Made by a program: the position numbers and the translations under genes
Assembly: GCA_963743035.1 (NCBI GenBank)
Contig: CAVUOB010000018.1
Location: 496,001 to 560,000 of the forward strand
DNA length: 64,000 nucleotides
Source of the DNA: PALSA-911 sp963743035
GTDB lineage: Bacteria; Pseudomonadota; Alphaproteobacteria; Acetobacterales; Acetobacteraceae
Direction: 5' to 3'
Notes under the pieces: generated by a model
The model's input: the letters and a program-made list of their open reading frames with translations, nothing else
Database searches by the model: none
What the model was told of the DNA's origin: nothing
In this document: positions 25,942 through 35,168 of the stretch, in pieces
Layout of the letters: the number at the start of each line of letters is the position of its first letter
Position numbering within the stretch: the stretch's first letter is position 1

Positions 25942-27288
25942 GTGGAAGCCATCGAGGGGTTGAACCCGGATTCGATAATCGCCTTGTTCCACCAGGCGGA
26001 GCAGCTCTGGCGCTGGCTGTTCGGCGATGCGTTCTCTTTGGCCAACATGGTCCAGGTCCCTGCATTGATCCTTACCGGGGGGATCGCCTGGCTGGTCTGC
26101 CGCCCGGTGCAAGGCTGGATCACCATCTGGTCCGGGCAGACGCCGGAGCGTCGCGGCTTCGAGTGGCTGACGCAGCATCGCTCGTGGGTGAACGAGCGGC
26201 TGGTGCCGTTGCTCACGCTGACGACCTGGGTGGTGGGATTGTGGATATCGGTTTCGGTCGCCGAGCGTGCAGGCTGGCCGCACGCCGTCGCCCAGATAGC
26301 CGTGAACCTGCTGGTCGCATGGCTGGTCATTCGCCTGGCGGCAGATCTGGTGCCCAATGAGGTGCTCGGGCGACTGATCGCGGTGCTGGCCTGGGTGGTG
26401 GCCGCACTCAACATACTGCATCTCCTGGGCCCCACGCTCGGCCTCCTCGACAGCGCCGCGATCTTCGTGGGCGGACTCCGGGTCTCTCTCCTGACCGTCG
26501 TGAAGGGCGTGCTGTCACTGACGGTTCTGCTCTGGGCGGCTAGCCTGGCGTCTCAGCTATTCGAACGCCGGATCACCCGCGTGCCGCAAATCACCCCCCG
26601 CGCCCAGGTGCTGCTTGGAAAGCTGCTCAAGACAACACTCGTCAGTCTGGCGGTGGTGCTGTCGCTGACCAGCATCGGGGTGGACCTCTCCACATTCGCG
26701 CTCTTCACCGGCGCCCTGGGGGTGGGGGTCGGATTGGGGTTGCAGCGCACAGTCTCCAACCTTTTCAGCGGGATCATCCTGCTGCTGGACAAGTCGATCA
26801 AGCCGGGGGACGTCATCCAGGTGAGCGGCACATATGGCTGGGTGTCCGCGCTCGGCGCCCGCTACGTCGCAGTCGAGACCCGCGACGGAACGGAGTTCCT
26901 GATCCCCAACGAGGACATGATCACCCAGCAGGTCGTCAATTGGTCCCATAATGACGACCATGTCCGGCTGAAGGTGCCCATCCGCGTACCGCATGATTCC
27001 GACCTCGACCAGGCCATGGCCCTGATGCTTGAGGCGGCGGGAATTCCACCGCGAATCCTCACCTCGCCGACGCCGAACGTACTCATCATGGGCTTCGGCG
27101 AGAGCGCGATCGAGCTGGAACTGCGCTTCTGGATCGCCGATGCACAGAATGGCGTCCATAACGTAAAGAGCCAGGTCCTGTACGAGATCTGGAGATTGTT
27201 CCAGCAGCAGGGCATTCGGATACCCTACCCCAAGCGGGACCTTTACGTGCGTTCCGCGCAATCGCCAGACGGGTCCGGCCAGGTGTGA
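25942..27288 (+). CDS. MscS-family mechanosensitive channel
   Basis: A membrane protein of about 448 residues: several N-terminal transmembrane helices, then the MscS pore and beta-domain (FALFTGALGVGVGLGLQRTV, SNLFSGIILLLDKSIKPGDV, VSALGARYVAVETRDGTEF, LIPNEDMITQQVVNWS), and an alpha/beta C-terminal domain. It should release solutes on hypo-osmotic shock. GTG 25942 is preferred since GGAGGAG lies just before it; ATG 25900 would add 14 residues. It is divergent from kup. Confidence 0.9.
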   Translation: MEAIEGLNPDSIIALFHQAEQLWRWLFGDAFSLANMVQVPALILTGGIAWLVCRPVQGWITIWSGQTPERRGFEWLTQHRSWVNERLVPLLTLTTWVVGLWISVSVAERAGWPHAVAQIAVNLLVAWLVIRLAADLVPNEVLGRLIAVLAWVVAALNILHLLGPTLGLLDSAAIFVGGLRVSLLTVVKGVLSLTVLLWAASLASQLFERRITRVPQITPRAQVLLGKLLKTTLVSLAVVLSLTSIGVDLSTFALFTGALGVGVGLGLQRTVSNLFSGIILLLDKSIKPGDVIQVSGTYGWVSALGARYVAVETRDGTEFLIPNEDMITQQVVNWSHNDDHVRLKVPIRVPHDSDLDQAMALMLEAAGIPPRILTSPTPNVLIMGFGESAIELELRFWIADAQNGVHNVKSQVLYEIWRLFQQQGIRIPYPKRDLYVRSAQSPDGSGQV

Positions 27289-27839
27289 TACCGCGGATGC
27301 CAATCCCGTCGAGTGGCGGAGGTCATGGTTCCATGCGGTCTGGTCCCGGATGCCGGGAACCATCGCCGCACTTCGTCCGTTGCCACTGATCCGATGCCGA
27401 GGGCTGTCGCCATGCAGGGTCGACCTGGATGTTGGCTGGAGACCTGCGTGCGGATGCTGGGTCATGAGCCGGAGGCCAGGCCAATCCAGGCATCATGGCA
27501 TCGCATTGCAGCGGGCGCGTTGGCCAGGTTCGGATCGACAAAATCGTTGTCGCAAGACTGGAGCGAGGCTACCGTTCGCTCTGGATGAGAAACCGTTTTC
27601 TTGTTTTCTGTCCGGGAAATGTAGACCCAAACCAGATCGACCAGCGTGCGCCAGATGTCGTGCGATAGATGTACCTGGCAAAGCCAACCGCGGCACGTGC
27701 GACGCCCAATGCCGTGCCACGGGCTTCGAGGCCCCCTTGGGGTCTGACGATCGTCGTGGCGTCAAAGTCGAGGACACGGGATGATTGGCAACATCACAGG
27801 AGCGGTGCAGCTGAAGCCCATAAAGGGGCGGAGGCGCCC
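27289..27839. other. Gene-poor stretch between MscS and lipoprotein genes
   Basis: No frame in these 551 bp has a ribosome site, family motif or coherent composition; the short open frames here appear accidental. A GGAGG at 27829-27833 belongs to the next gene. No tRNA or repeat is seen. The promoter of the lipoprotein-ATPase pair should lie in its right part. Confidence 0.5.
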
Positions 27840-28187
27840 ATGTGCGCGGTAGCGAGGCAGATGGCGCGGCTCTGGGTGAGCCTGATCATGGCAATGAACG
27901 CCGGGCTGTCCCTCAGCGCATGTGCGCCGCCGCCGCAGCATACGCAATTGCATAAGCCCACCGTCGTCTATTCCAGGGCGAAACCCGCCGCGTCCGGGCC
28001 AAAGCAGACGCAGACCTTGTGTGTGGCGAGCGGGACCGAGCTATCCGATGCCCGAAAGAGGGAGATATTCCAGCAATTCACGGAAACTCATTCGGCCAGC
28101 CTTGCGCTTTTTGACACCACCCATGACCAGGCTGGGTCCGCAATCAATAGCCCGGAAGCGGCGGGCCCCTGCACTCCATTGCACTGA
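27840..28187 (+). CDS. Small lipoprotein, unknown function
   Basis: ATG 27840, with GGAGG 7 bases before it, opens a 115-residue frame with a signal peptide and lipobox (MARLWVSLIMAMNAGLSLSA before Cys-Ala-Pro-Pro-Pro), so the mature protein should be lipidated at the Cys. The rest is hydrophilic (ELSDARKREIFQQFTETHSA) and has no recognised domain. Its stop overlaps the start of the next gene (TGATG at 28185-28189), implying translation coupling and a shared job. Confidence 0.65.
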   Translation: MCAVARQMARLWVSLIMAMNAGLSLSACAPPPQHTQLHKPTVVYSRAKPAASGPKQTQTLCVASGTELSDARKREIFQQFTETHSASLALFDTTHDQAGSAINSPEAAGPCTPLH

Positions 28188-29284
28188 TGGAAAAGCCGGC
28201 CCCGAACGGCATGTCCTGCGCCGAAGGACGGCAATCGGACAGATCGGTCCCGCGATCCGGTGACGCTGCCGGCGCACGGGCAGCGGAGGTGCTGAGCCAG
28301 CAATGTCCGTTCGTTGCGCTTGTTGGAGAGGACATCGCAGCAAAAAACGCCATCATCGCGGCTCTGCTTGCAGACCCTCAAATCTGCGCGATCTGCGTCG
28401 CCAACCCTCTGGCGGCGGCTTTGACCTTGCCCCGTATAATGTTTCAGATCGATGGAGACTATGCCGGGACCAGCCATGACGATCCCGCCGGCCTGGTCCA
28501 GACGCTCGTGGCGCATGGCGCTGGCGAAGGCCGTTTCATTCTCATTGTCAAAGATGCTGAAACTCTCGACCGTCAGGTGCTCCTGTCCCTGCAGGATCTC
28601 CCCGAAACCGGCGCCCCTGGATCTCTTCATCCGCGGGTCCTGTTCGTCGGCCTGCCTGCCTTCAACACTCTGCTTGCCGATGACCGGCTCACCAGATTGC
28701 GCGGCAGGCTGACCGTCGTGCCCATTGACGCCCCGAATGGCACCCCTCCCGCACGTTCGACCGACTACATTGCGCCTTCGCCGGCCAACCTCCGGGAAGC
28801 CGCCGTTCCTATAATTTCCCCGGTCCGAGGCGGAGGGGCCACGGATACCGGACCGCTCCGCACCTCCAGCCGTCCCTGGGTGCTTGGCGCGGCGATTGTT
28901 CTGGCCGAAATGTTCATTCTTTTCACCGCCAGCAACGATCGGCCGCTCGATCCGGCCAATGCCCCGACCCTTTCGCAATCCATCCTCAGGCCGGCCCCGC
29001 CGCAGCCACCCATGCCTCTCTCCGACCCGAAACTTTCTTCCTCCGGAGAAATTGGGCCGGCAAAATCGCCGCCAGAGGTCGCTTCGATCGCCGTTCCAGA
29101 TGGCGCAACGGGAAAGCCCCTCTTCCGGGTCAGCCCGCGTGAGCGCCTTCTCCGCGAATTCGATGATTTCCTGAACCGCGCCGGGCGCGACACGGCGAAA
29201 CTTACCGGCGCACAGCGCCAGGCGCTTTTCAACGAGTTCATCGGGTGGCGTGGCGAGGCTTCAAGAACCAAGCCTGCGGGTTGA
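28187..29284 (+). CDS. Membrane-anchored protein with a degenerate ExeA/GspA-like ATPase domain
   Basis: A 365-residue protein. Residues 35-190 follow the strand order of AAA+ ATPases of the ExeA/GspA group. The P-loop position reads FVALVGEDIAAKNAIIAALL, lacking GxxxxGK[ST], and the Walker B position reads FILIVKDAETLD instead of a hhhhDEAQ block. A sensor-like strand (PRVLFVGLPAFNTLLADDRL) follows. One transmembrane segment lies at about 228-246 (WVLGAAIVLAEMFILFTA) with a Pro/Ser-rich tail and a C-terminal helical domain. It is coupled to the lipoprotein gene. I infer an inactive nucleotide-binding fold acting in envelope organisation; nothing closer can be said. Confidence 0.6.
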   Translation: MEKPAPNGMSCAEGRQSDRSVPRSGDAAGARAAEVLSQQCPFVALVGEDIAAKNAIIAALLADPQICAICVANPLAAALTLPRIMFQIDGDYAGTSHDDPAGLVQTLVAHGAGEGRFILIVKDAETLDRQVLLSLQDLPETGAPGSLHPRVLFVGLPAFNTLLADDRLTRLRGRLTVVPIDAPNGTPPARSTDYIAPSPANLREAAVPIISPVRGGGATDTGPLRTSSRPWVLGAAIVLAEMFILFTASNDRPLDPANAPTLSQSILRPAPPQPPMPLSDPKLSSSGEIGPAKSPPEVASIAVPDGATGKPLFRVSPRERLLREFDDFLNRAGRDTAKLTGAQRQALFNEFIGWRGEASRTKPAG

Positions 29285-29348
29285 TCGCCTCGGGTCGACA
29301 GTTCAATCCTTTCCGGCGGGGCACCATTCCTCAGGCAATCTTCACAGG

Positions 29349-29576
29349 TCAGAGCCGGTGGTGAGTTCCGGCGTGCTCCAGATGCGCAACAGCATGCTGC
29401 GCGAACGGACTCACGTGCCCGCCGGACAGCATGCGCGCGAAGCTGCCGCCGAGCATCAGTCCGAGGGCGACGACCAACCGCGCCGCGATCCACACCAGGT
29501 TACGATGCGGCGGGACAGACGGAGGGCCATACCCGTATGTCTCGTGCCATTTGGGGGCGGGGCTGTGGGGAACCAT
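29349..29576 (-). CDS. 75-residue membrane protein, unknown
   Basis: ATG 29576 has a near-ideal ribosome site (AAGGAG 8 bases upstream). The product has a polar, Pro/His-rich N-terminus (MVPHSPAPKWHETYGYGPPS), one transmembrane helix (LVWIAARLVVALGLMLGGSF), and a His-rich tail (HAVAHLEHAGTHH). No family is recognised; the His-rich ends could bind metal. It lies between the ATPase-like gene and doxX, convergent with the former. Confidence 0.5.
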   Translation of the reverse strand: MVPHSPAPKWHETYGYGPPSVPPHRNLVWIAARLVVALGLMLGGSFARMLSGGHVSPFAQHAVAHLEHAGTHHRL

Positions 29577-29814
29577 GGTGCGGCTCCTTGCCAAGAACGG
29601 CTCTGCATGGGTTCGCCGGGCAGTCTCCCACGCAAGGCCGCGCGGCGGATATGAACGGGATCACCAGGGCCGGCTTGCCGTTGCCGCGCCGATGCGTGCC
29701 AATAATCACACGAACAGGCGTCAGCGGGGTTCCGATAGGAATCCCCGCCGATTTCGTCAGTCGTTTCGGATTATGAAATCCGGTTCCGGGTCCCGGTCCG
29801 GCGCCGGTCCGGGC

Positions 29815-30241
29815 TCAGGACAGGCGGTATCTGGCGTCGATCGAATATTTGCCCGCGCCGGTGACGTAAAGCAGGAAGCATCCGCCCATGATGCTGACGT
29901 TCTTGTAGAAGTTGATCATATTCTCGTATTGGGCCGGCCCGGTCATCGTCCAGTAGTGATGACCGATGAGCGCAGCTGCCAGCGTGTAGAACGCCAGCAG
30001 GACAGCCAGAGGGCGCGTGAGGATTCCCAATATGATCGCGATCGGCGACAAAGAACTCCATGACGATCGCAATGGCGGCAGCGAGCGGCGGCATCGGGGC
30101 GCCAATTTGCGTCAGGTAAGCGACCGTCCCGGAGTAATCCGTCAATTTGTCCCAGCCGAACAGGACATACAGCAAAACGAGCAAGATGCGGGCAACGAGA
30201 AGGACTTCATCCCTGATCTTGTCGGAACCGAACTCGGTCAT
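29815..30241 (-). CDS. DoxX-family membrane protein, with a +1 frameshift
   Basis: Four transmembrane helices of the DoxX type: LLVARILLVLLYVLFGWDKL, PLAAAIAIVMEFF, SPIAIILGILTRPLAVLLAF, and NVSIMGGCFLLYVTGAGKYS. The frame breaks near 30050 between MEFF and PIAIILG; removing one base gives a continuous 141-residue protein. DoxX proteins are found in redox and thiol-stress contexts; here the gene is near wrbA and a pirin gene on the same strand. The break is probably a sequence error, since both halves are conserved. Confidence 0.8.
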
Positions 30242-30366
30242 TGTCTTGTTTTTCCTTGGTATGAGTTGGACGATACTCCGATCCGGCGCGGCGCGCCGGA
30301 CAGGGAGCCGATCGCCGGCAAGCGCCGTTCGAGGCTGGCCGGCGATCGGCTCCCTGCCTGCGGCGG

Positions 30367-30966
30367 TCAGGCGAACAGCTTGGCCGCGGTTTCGGCGACG
30401 AGCTTACCCTGGAAGCGGGCGCCGGCGAGTTCGTTTTCGGTAGGCTGACGCGAGCCGTCGCCGCCGGCGATGGTGGTCGCGCCATACGGGCTGCCCCCGG
30501 TGATCTCGTCGAGCTTGAGCTGCCCCTGGAAGCTGTAGGGCAGGCCCACGATCGTGAGGCCGAGATGCAACAGGTTCGTAATGACGGAGAACAGCGTCGT
30601 TTCCTGTCCGCCGTGCTGGCTGGCGGTGGACGTGAAGGCTGCGCCCACCTTGCCGTGCAGCGCGCCGCGCAGCCACAGGCCGCCCGTCTGGTCGAGGAAG
30701 CTCGCCATCTGCGACGCCATGCGGCCATAGCGTGTCGGCGTGCCGATGATGATGGCGTCGTAATTCTCCAGATCGGCGACGGAGGCCACCGGCGCAGCCT
30801 GCTCCAGCTTGAAGTGGGCGGCCCGGGCCACCTCCTCGGGCGCCGTTTCCGGCACGCGCTTCACGTCCACCGTGGCGCCTGTCTCCCGCGCACCGGCGGC
30901 CACGGCCTCGGCCATCTGTTCGAGATGGCCGTAGCTTGAGTAATACAACACGAGAACCTTGGGCAT
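30367..30966 (-). CDS. wrbA: NAD(P)H:quinone oxidoreductase, WrbA type
   Basis: A 199-residue flavodoxin-like enzyme reducing quinones by two electrons, which avoids semiquinone radicals. The FMN phosphate loop VLYYSSYGHLEQMAEAV is at the N-terminus; AIIIGTPTRYGRMASQMASFLDQTG and HGGQETTLFSVITNLLHLG are WrbA blocks. The ATG at 30966 has AAAGGAG upstream. It forms a same-strand run with the pirin gene, opposite the LysR regulator. Confidence 0.94.
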   Translation of the reverse strand: MPKVLVLYYSSYGHLEQMAEAVAAGARETGATVDVKRVPETAPEEVARAAHFKLEQAAPVASVADLENYDAIIIGTPTRYGRMASQMASFLDQTGGLWLRGALHGKVGAAFTSTASQHGGQETTLFSVITNLLHLGLTIVGLPYSFQGQLKLDEITGGSPYGATTIAGGDGSRQPTENELAGARFQGKLVAETAAKLFA

Positions 30967-31037
30967 CTTTGTCTCCTTTGGGGAATGGTTGGGTTGGGCG
31001 GCCGGCCCGAAGAACCGGCCGAGAAGGCGTGCCAGCA

Positions 31038-31737
31038 TCACGCGGCGTCCACGAGGACGATTTCGGCGTGCTCCACGGCGGTGACGCTGAGTGTCGCGAC
31101 ATCGCGGACGGCGACCCCGTCGCGGGCGTCGGCACGGACGCCGTTGACCTCGATGACGCCCGTCGATGCGACGAGGTAGCCGCGCCGTGCCGCGCCCAGT
31201 TCGTAGGTCGCGGTCTGGCCCGCCTTCAGGCTGGCGCCGGCCACGCGGGCATCGGTGCGGATCGGAAGCGCGTCCGTATCGGCGGCAAAGCCGCTCGCCA
31301 GCGTGACGAAGCGGCCGGAACGGTCGCCTTTCGGGAACGGTTTCGCGCCCCAGGACGGAGCCTGGCCGTGGCTCGTCGGCTGGATCCAGATCTGGAAGAT
31401 CTGGGTCGGCCCCGGCTCCAGGTTGTACTCGGAATGCGCGATGCCGGTGCCGGCCGACATCACCTGCACATCGCCGGCCTCGGTCCGGCCCTTGTTGCCG
31501 AGATTGTCCATATGGGTGATGGCACCTTGCGCGGACATAGGTGATGATTTCCATCTCCGCATGTGGGTGCGGCGGAAAGCCGTTCCCCGGCGCGATCGTG
31601 TCGTCATTCCAGACGCGCAGATTGCCCCAGCCCATCCGCTCCGGGTCATGATAACCGCCGAACGAGAAGTGGTGCCTGGCATGGAGCCACCCGTGATCGG
31701 CATTGCCCAGGGTGGCCAGTTGTCGAACCTCGATCAT
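31038..31737 (-). CDS. Pirin-family (YhaK-like) cupin, with a +1 frameshift
   Basis: A bicupin-fold protein whose N-terminal domain binds a metal: HPHAEMEIITYV holds two His and a Glu, and GTGIAHSEYN the third His. YhaK-type pirins have quercetinase activity or act as redox sensors. The frame starts at ATG 31737 (MIEVRQLATLGNADHGWLHA) and breaks near 31531 after EIITYV; the rest (QGAITHMDNLGNKGRTEAGD to DAA) follows one base out of frame. Corrected length is 232 residues. It lies just before wrbA and is divergent from a LysR regulator. Confidence 0.86.
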
Positions 31738-31859
31738 TGTCTGTCTCCGCTTGCGCGAGATGGAAGCGCCACAGAGGGCGCCGGTGACAGGGAGATAGGC
31801 CTTCCCCCAAACAACCGAAATGACTACGATGGAAAACCATCGTTTCCGGATTCGCTCTG

Positions 31860-32793
31860 ATGCCATCCCTTCCCGATTTCGAGGCCTGGGCGATCTTTGC
31901 CAAGGTGGCGGAGTGGGGCTCGTTCTCGCGGGCGGCCGAGGACCTCGGCATGTCGAAGGCAACTGTCTCCAAGGCATTGACGCGATTGGAGCAGCGCCTG
32001 GGGACACCGCTGCTGCACCGCAGCTCCCGCCGCCTGTCGCTGACCGAGAGCGGACGATCCACGCTGGATCGTGCCGCCCGCCTGCTCGCCGAGGGCGAGG
32101 CCATCGAATGCGAGGCGACGGACCGAACCGCCGAGCCGCGCGGCAGCGTCAGGGTAGCAGCCCCGATCTCGTTCGGGATTCGGAGCCTGGGCACGATCCT
32201 GCCGGAATTCCTGGCCCGCTACCCAGAGGTTGCGATCGATCTCCAGCTCAGTGACCACACGGCGGACCTGGTCGGCGGCGGGATCGATCTCGCGCTACGC
32301 ATCGGCACGCTCGAGGATCTCGGCGCTGCGCGCGCGCCGGCTGTTCGCCATCCGCCGGCCGTTGGTGGCTTCGCCGGACTATGTCGCAAGGCACGGGCGG
32401 CCGTCTCATCCGAGGGATCTCGAGCGCCACCAGGCGATCGTCTTCACCCAGCTCGCCGTGCCGACGATATGGCAGTTCCACCATCCGCTGGAAGGCGACT
32501 ACAGCGTACGGGTGCATGGCCGCCTGCACCTGGACAACGGGGATGTCGCGGTCCAGGCCCTCGTTGCCGGCGTCGGAATTGCCGTCCCCCCGGAGTTCCT
32601 GGTCTGGCAGGAACTGAGGGAAGGGCGGCTCGTGGAGCTCCTGCCCGACTGGGCGCCCGCCCCGATCGCCCTGTACCTCGTGACCCCGCCGGGCGCCGTG
32701 CGGCCGGCCCGGGTGCGCGTGCTTATCGATTTCCTCGTAAGGCACTTCCGGGAAGCGCCATGGGCGCATGCGGGGGCGGACAACCCCGGGTGA
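31860..32793 (+). CDS. LysR-family transcriptional regulator, with a +1 frameshift
   Basis: The N-terminal winged HTH is clear (FAKVAEWGSFSRAAEDLGMS, KATVSKALTRLEQRLGTPLL). The substrate-binding domain begins GSVRVAAPISFGIRSLGTIL and is broken by one extra base near 32319 (TLED then SALRARRLFAIRRPLVASPD). Corrected length is 310 residues. It is divergent from the pirin-wrbA genes (122 bp between starts), the usual LysR arrangement, so it probably controls them; the inducer is unknown, though quinone or electrophile stress would fit the neighbours. Confidence 0.87.
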
Positions 32794-32808
32794 TGCGAAT
32801 TCCCGACA

Positions 32809-33309
32809 TCACGCCGCCTCGATCCGCTGGCGTGCCTCGGTCGCCAGCACGTCGGCGCGTTCGTTCATCGGGTCGCCGGAATGGCCGCGGACCCAGCGCC
32901 ACTCGATCTCGTGCGTCTTGGCCGCATCCAGCAGGCGCCGCCAGAGGTCCATGTTGGCCACCGGGTCGCCGGCGGCGTTGCGCCAGTTGCGGCGGACCCA
33001 GCCGGTATGCCAGCGGGTGATGCCGTTCTTGACGTATTCGCTGTCGGTGTGGACCACGACCCGGCAGGGGCGCGTCAGGCTTTCCAGCGCGGTGGCGGCC
33101 GCGGTCAGTTCCATGCGGTTGTTGGTGGTGGCGCTCTCGGCGCCCGACAGCTCCCGCTCCTGGCCCTTGTAGCGCAGGATCGCCCCCCAGCCGCCCGGGC
33201 CGGGATTGGGCTTGCAGCCGCCGTCGGTCCAGATTTCCACCAGGCCTTCGGTCTTTTCAACCGGGGTGGTTTCGGCCGTGCCGGTTCTAGATGCCATATG
33301 CGTGCTCAT
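32809..33309 (-). CDS. rnhA: Ribonuclease HI
   Basis: Cleaves the RNA strand of RNA-DNA hybrids. The 166-residue protein has the catalytic carboxylates in EIWTDGGCKPNPGPGGWG (Asp), NNRMELTAAATAL (Glu), VVVHTDSEYVKNGI (Asp) and the late Asp of NERADVLA. An N-terminal extension of about 20 residues precedes the fold. The start is either ATG 33309 or ATG 33297; both overlap the end of thrB. The thrB-rnhA order is conserved in alphaproteobacteria. Confidence 0.96.
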   Translation of the reverse strand: MSTHMASRTGTAETTPVEKTEGLVEIWTDGGCKPNPGPGGWGAILRYKGQERELSGAESATTNNRMELTAAATALESLTRPCRVVVHTDSEYVKNGITRWHTGWVRRNWRNAAGDPVANMDLWRRLLDAAKTHEIEWRWVRGHSGDPMNERADVLATEARQRIEAA

Positions 33310-34246
33310 TCTCGGCCGCCATGTGAAAACGCAGCCGGCGGAGATATTCCAGGGGGTTCTTGCGGGTGACCATCGCGCCGTCCGGCGTGTTCAGCCAGTC
33401 GAACAGCCGGGTCAGCAGGAAGCGCAGCGCCGCCCCCTGGCACAGCACGGGCAGGGCGGCGAGCTCGGCCGGCGACAGCTCGCGGGTGGCGACATAGGCC
33501 GCGAGCAGGGCGCGGGCCTTGGTGACGTTGAACGAGAAATCCGGCTCGAAGCACCAGGCGTTCAGGCAGATCGCGAGGTCGTAGGCCAGGATGTCGGTGG
33601 CGGCGAAATAGAAATCGATCAGCCCGGACAGTTTGCCGTCCAGGAAGAACACGTTGTCGGGGAACAGGTCGGCGTGGATGTGGCCGACCGGCAGGTCCCG
33701 CGGCCAGGCGGCGAGGATGGCCGCGAGCGCGTGGTCAAGCTCCCGGACCAGGCCGGGAGCGATGTCGTCGGCGCTGTCGCGCGAGCGTTCGAACAGCGCC
33801 GGCCAGCCGGCCGGGCCGAGCGCGTTGACCCGGCGCGGGGCAAAATCGGCGCCGGCCAGGTGCAGCGCGGCCAGCGCCGAGCCGACCGGGCCGCAATGCT
33901 CCACCCGCACCCGGCGCGGCCAGACGCCGGGCAGGAAGGTGGTGATCGCGGCATGGCGGCCGCAGAGCATGCGCAATGCCTGGCCGTCGCGTCCGTGCAC
34001 CGGCTGCGGGCAGACGATGCCGCGGCGGGCCAGATGTTCCATCAGGCCGAGGAACCAGGGCAGATCGTCCGGGTTCACGCGCTTTTCGTACAGCGTGAGG
34101 ATGAAATCGGCCTCCGTGGTCCGCAGCGAGTAATTGCTGTTCTCGACCCCCTCGGCGATGCCGCGGAAGGCGACGGCGCTGCCGATGTCGTATTCGGCCA
34201 GGAACGCGGCCAGCGCGTCGTCGGTGACCTCGGTATAGACGGCCAT
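33287..34246 (-). CDS. thrB: Homoserine kinase (ThrB, APH-like type)
   Basis: Phosphorylates homoserine on the way to threonine. The 319-residue protein has the alphaproteobacterial APH-like fold, with MAVYTEVTDDALAAFLAEYD at the start, the catalytic loop VGHIHADLFPDNVFF (His-x-Asp...Asn) and the metal-binding Asp of GLIDFYFAATD. It overlaps the rnhA start. In relatives ispH usually precedes thrB; here the upstream gene is an unrelated divergent lipoprotein, so ispH lies elsewhere. Confidence 0.95.
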   Translation of the reverse strand: MAVYTEVTDDALAAFLAEYDIGSAVAFRGIAEGVENSNYSLRTTEADFILTLYEKRVNPDDLPWFLGLMEHLARRGIVCPQPVHGRDGQALRMLCGRHAAITTFLPGVWPRRVRVEHCGPVGSALAALHLAGADFAPRRVNALGPAGWPALFERSRDSADDIAPGLVRELDHALAAILAAWPRDLPVGHIHADLFPDNVFFLDGKLSGLIDFYFAATDILAYDLAICLNAWCFEPDFSFNVTKARALLAAYVATRELSPAELAALPVLCQGAALRFLLTRLFDWLNTPDGAMVTRKNPLEYLRRLRFHMAAENEHAYGI

Positions 34247-34478
34247 GGGCTCAGTCCGCGCCCATGCGGGAGGATCGGGGGGCGGCGGGGGGGAAGGTGT
34301 CGGGCAAGAAGTCCTCGCGATACGCCCACCGGTCTCGCGTCAGTCCGGCCTTGCGTCGGTTGGGGGTTGCGTGATTTGTCCGGAACAGCGGGCGCGCGCA
34401 GTATGCCGCCGGCCCGTCCCGCCGACAACGACCTCGCGCGAGCGACGGGTCGGATCACACCCTTGCCTGGAGTCGTTG

Positions 34479-35021
34479 ATGTCCTTTCGCCCGCCGTTGA
34501 CCCCGTTGCTGCTGCCGCTGCTGTTGTCGACCCTGCTGGCGGGGTGCGGCCCGGACAAGAACGCCTTCGCGCCGGCCTGTCCGCGCGCGGCGATTTTGGG
34601 CGATGCCGCCGACCTGACCCGCTACCGCGACGGCGGCGGCCGCGACCTGACCGACCTCGTGCTGTCGGCGCGGATTCTCGGCGTCTCCGGCCAGTGCCAG
34701 CTCGGCGACAAGCCGAGCCAGCTCGCCACCAAGATGCAGGTGACGTTTCAGGTGACGCGCGGTCCGGCGATGACGGAGCGCCAGGCGGATCTGTCCATCT
34801 TCGTCGCGGTCAGCGAGGGCAGCGACATCCTGGACAAGAAGCAGTTCCCGGTGCGCGTCGCGTTCCCGCCGAATATCGACACGGTTCGCCTCACCACCGA
34901 TGCCATTCCCATGGTGATGCCGATTTCCAAGGATAAATCCGGTGCGGCCTATGCCCTGATCTCCGGCTTCCAGTTGACGCCGGACGAGCTGGCACTGAAT
35001 CGCTCGCGCGCTTCGCGCTGA
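34479..35021 (+). CDS. Lipoprotein, conserved hypothetical
   Basis: A 180-residue protein with a lipoprotein signal peptide (MSFRPPLTPLLLPLLLSTLL followed by Ala-Gly-Cys). The mature part is beta-rich (DLVLSARILGVSGQCQ, ATKMQVTFQVTRGPAM, LSIFVAVSEGSDILDKKQFP). It resembles periplasm-facing lipoproteins of unknown role in this group. The stop codon TGA at 35019-35021 lies within the first of three 27-bp tandem repeats, so the last residues (NRSRASR) are repeat-encoded. Confidence 0.75.
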   Translation: MSFRPPLTPLLLPLLLSTLLAGCGPDKNAFAPACPRAAILGDAADLTRYRDGGGRDLTDLVLSARILGVSGQCQLGDKPSQLATKMQVTFQVTRGPAMTERQADLSIFVAVSEGSDILDKKQFPVRVAFPPNIDTVRLTTDAIPMVMPISKDKSGAAYALISGFQLTPDELALNRSRASR

Positions 35022-35079
35022 GGGGATCGCTCGCGCGCTGCGCGCTGGGGGTACCGCTCACGCGCTTCGCGCTGGGGGC
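34999..35079. repeat. Three 27-bp tandem repeats spanning a stop codon
   Basis: Adjacent units at 34999-35025, 35026-35052 and 35053-35079 share the frame ATCGCTCGCGCGCTTCGCGC followed by TGAGGGG or TGGGGG. The first unit contains the end and TGA stop of the lipoprotein gene. Each unit can fold (GCGCGCTTCGCGC) into a small hairpin. The length of 27 preserves reading frame. Confidence 0.88.
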
Positions 35080-35168
35080 GGTTTGTCCCCGGGTAATTTG
35101 CTGCCGCCCCAAAGCGGCGGTTGAACCAGGGCAGGGGATGGGTCATGGTGCAGCGTCTCGTGCATCCG

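Noticed and set aside
27313..27777. Short frames on both strands between the MscS and lipoprotein genes
   Set aside because: No ribosome sites, motifs or coding-like composition.
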